A DNA stretch of 64,000 bases, taken from Limnovirga soli. GTDB lineage: Bacteria; Bacteroidota; Bacteroidia; Chitinophagales; Chitinophagaceae. A program made the position numbers and the translations under genes. Below are positions 63,535-64,000 of this stretch, one piece after another. The notes beneath the pieces are model-generated. The model was not told the DNA's origin and made no database searches. It worked only from the letters and a program-made list of their open reading frames with translations. Position 1 is the first letter of the stretch. Each line of letters begins with the position of its first letter. The stretch is from NCBI RefSeq assembly GCF_013106755.1, contig NZ_WHPF01000003.1, forward strand, positions 1-64,000, read 5' to 3'.

Positions 63535-64000
63535 ATGGCACGTTACACTGGTCCAAAAACCAAAATTTGTAGAAAATTCGGCGAACCTATTTTAGGTAAC
63601 GCAAAATACCTTACTAAAACAAGTGTTCCTCCCGGACAGCACGGTGCAAGCCGTAAGCGTAAACAACCAGGTGAGTACGCTTTACAGTTAAAAGAAAAGC
63701 AAAAAGCTAAGTATACATATGGTTTGCTGGAGCGTCAGTTCCGCAATACTTTTGAAGAAGCTTCACGTATTAAAGGTGTTACTGGTGAGAATTTGATTAA
63801 ATTACTGGAAGCTCGTTTAGATAATACTGTTTACCGTTTAGGGATTGCTCCTTCAAGGCCTGCTGCACGCCAGTTGGTTACACACAAACATGTTACCGTT
63901 AATGGTGATGTGGTTAATATTCCTTCCTTTCAGTTAAAAGCTGGTGATATTATTGGATTGAAAGATAAAAGTGCTGCCAATAGTTCTGTATTAAGTGCTA
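63535..64000 (+). CDS. rpsD: 30S ribosomal protein S4, N-terminal part
   Basis: The frame from ATG 63535 runs off the window after 155 codons. [20 protein letters not shown], then [37 protein letters not shown] and [14 protein letters not shown] identify S4, including the S4 RNA-binding segment. It nucleates 30S assembly and often represses its own operon. The end lies outside the window. Confidence 0.95.
   Translation, partial: MARYTGPKTKICRKFGEPILGNAKYLTKTSVPPGQHGASRKRKQPGEYALQLKEKQKAKYTYGLLERQFRNTFEEASRIKGVTGENLIKLLEARLDNTVYRLGIAPSRPAARQLVTHKHVTVNGDVVNIPSFQLKAGDIIGLKDKSAANSSVLSA

Noticed and set aside
1-64000. Insertion sequences, transposases, tRNA or rRNA genes
   Set aside because: I saw no transposase or integrase motif and no cloverleaf or rRNA-like stretch by eye.

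Overview
The window looks like a chromosomal segment of a Bacteroidota bacterium, most likely a Chitinophagaceae-type member. Evidence for this: type IX secretion (T9SS) C-terminal sorting domains, start sites mostly without a clear Shine-Dalgarno, promoter boxes of the TAnnTTTG type, a zinc-free (C-minus) ribosomal protein L36, and paired DUF1549/DUF1501 proteins. The placement is by family knowledge only; no search was run.

Layout. 1-96: start of a minus-strand gene leaving the window, behind a triple palindrome. 614-11339: three tandem copies of a two-gene unit, each a secreted alpha/beta-hydrolase followed by a seven-repeat (delta-60) T9SS protein with a nearly identical C-terminal module. 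11505-18693: a DUF4258 protein, an ATP-dependent DNA ligase with its partner nuclease, an unannotated 52-aa membrane protein, a class A beta-lactamase-like hydrolase and an MG2/TonB-plug protein. 18922-27316: catabolic genes (CoA-acylating semialdehyde dehydrogenase, two class III PLP enzymes, two nucleoside-hydrolase-fold proteins, a zinc alcohol dehydrogenase). 27648-34310: an eight-PAS histidine kinase, then a four-gene operon (lipoprotein, small cytoplasmic homologue with the same C-terminal motif, 7-TM protein, short histidine kinase). 34598-38536: DUF1549/DUF1501 pair. 39010-41732: Mla-type lipid transporter. 42347-48827: rpsO-pnp, prmA, plsY and small conserved genes. 49269-57850: envelope and housekeeping genes (rnhA, manA, yraN and others). 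58241-61534: a small conserved protein and a large HExxH/propeller surface protein. 61985-64000: infA-rpmJ-rpsM-rpsK-rpsD, cut off at the window end.

The main discovery is an interspersed repeat of about 80 bp, found by eye in 27 intergenic copies. Its core is GTACAAGWGTGCGACGCAAG, and one end carries a GCCGGGC box. From 3.9 kb to 61.7 kb the copies alternate strictly in orientation (+,-,+,-...). Copies upstream of a gene mostly read in the gene's direction and copies downstream read against it, so the chromosome is divided into bracketed segments. Some minus-plus gaps are only 35-170 bp and form long inverted repeats; others hold genes (mmsA, the alcohol dehydrogenase, phzF, the AT-rich four-gene signalling operon). 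I do not recognise this element as a named family.

The second candidate system is the operon at 31737-34310. Two homologous proteins, one a lipoprotein and one cytoplasmic, end in the same YDLGGLKP motif and are linked to a 7-TM protein and a kinase.
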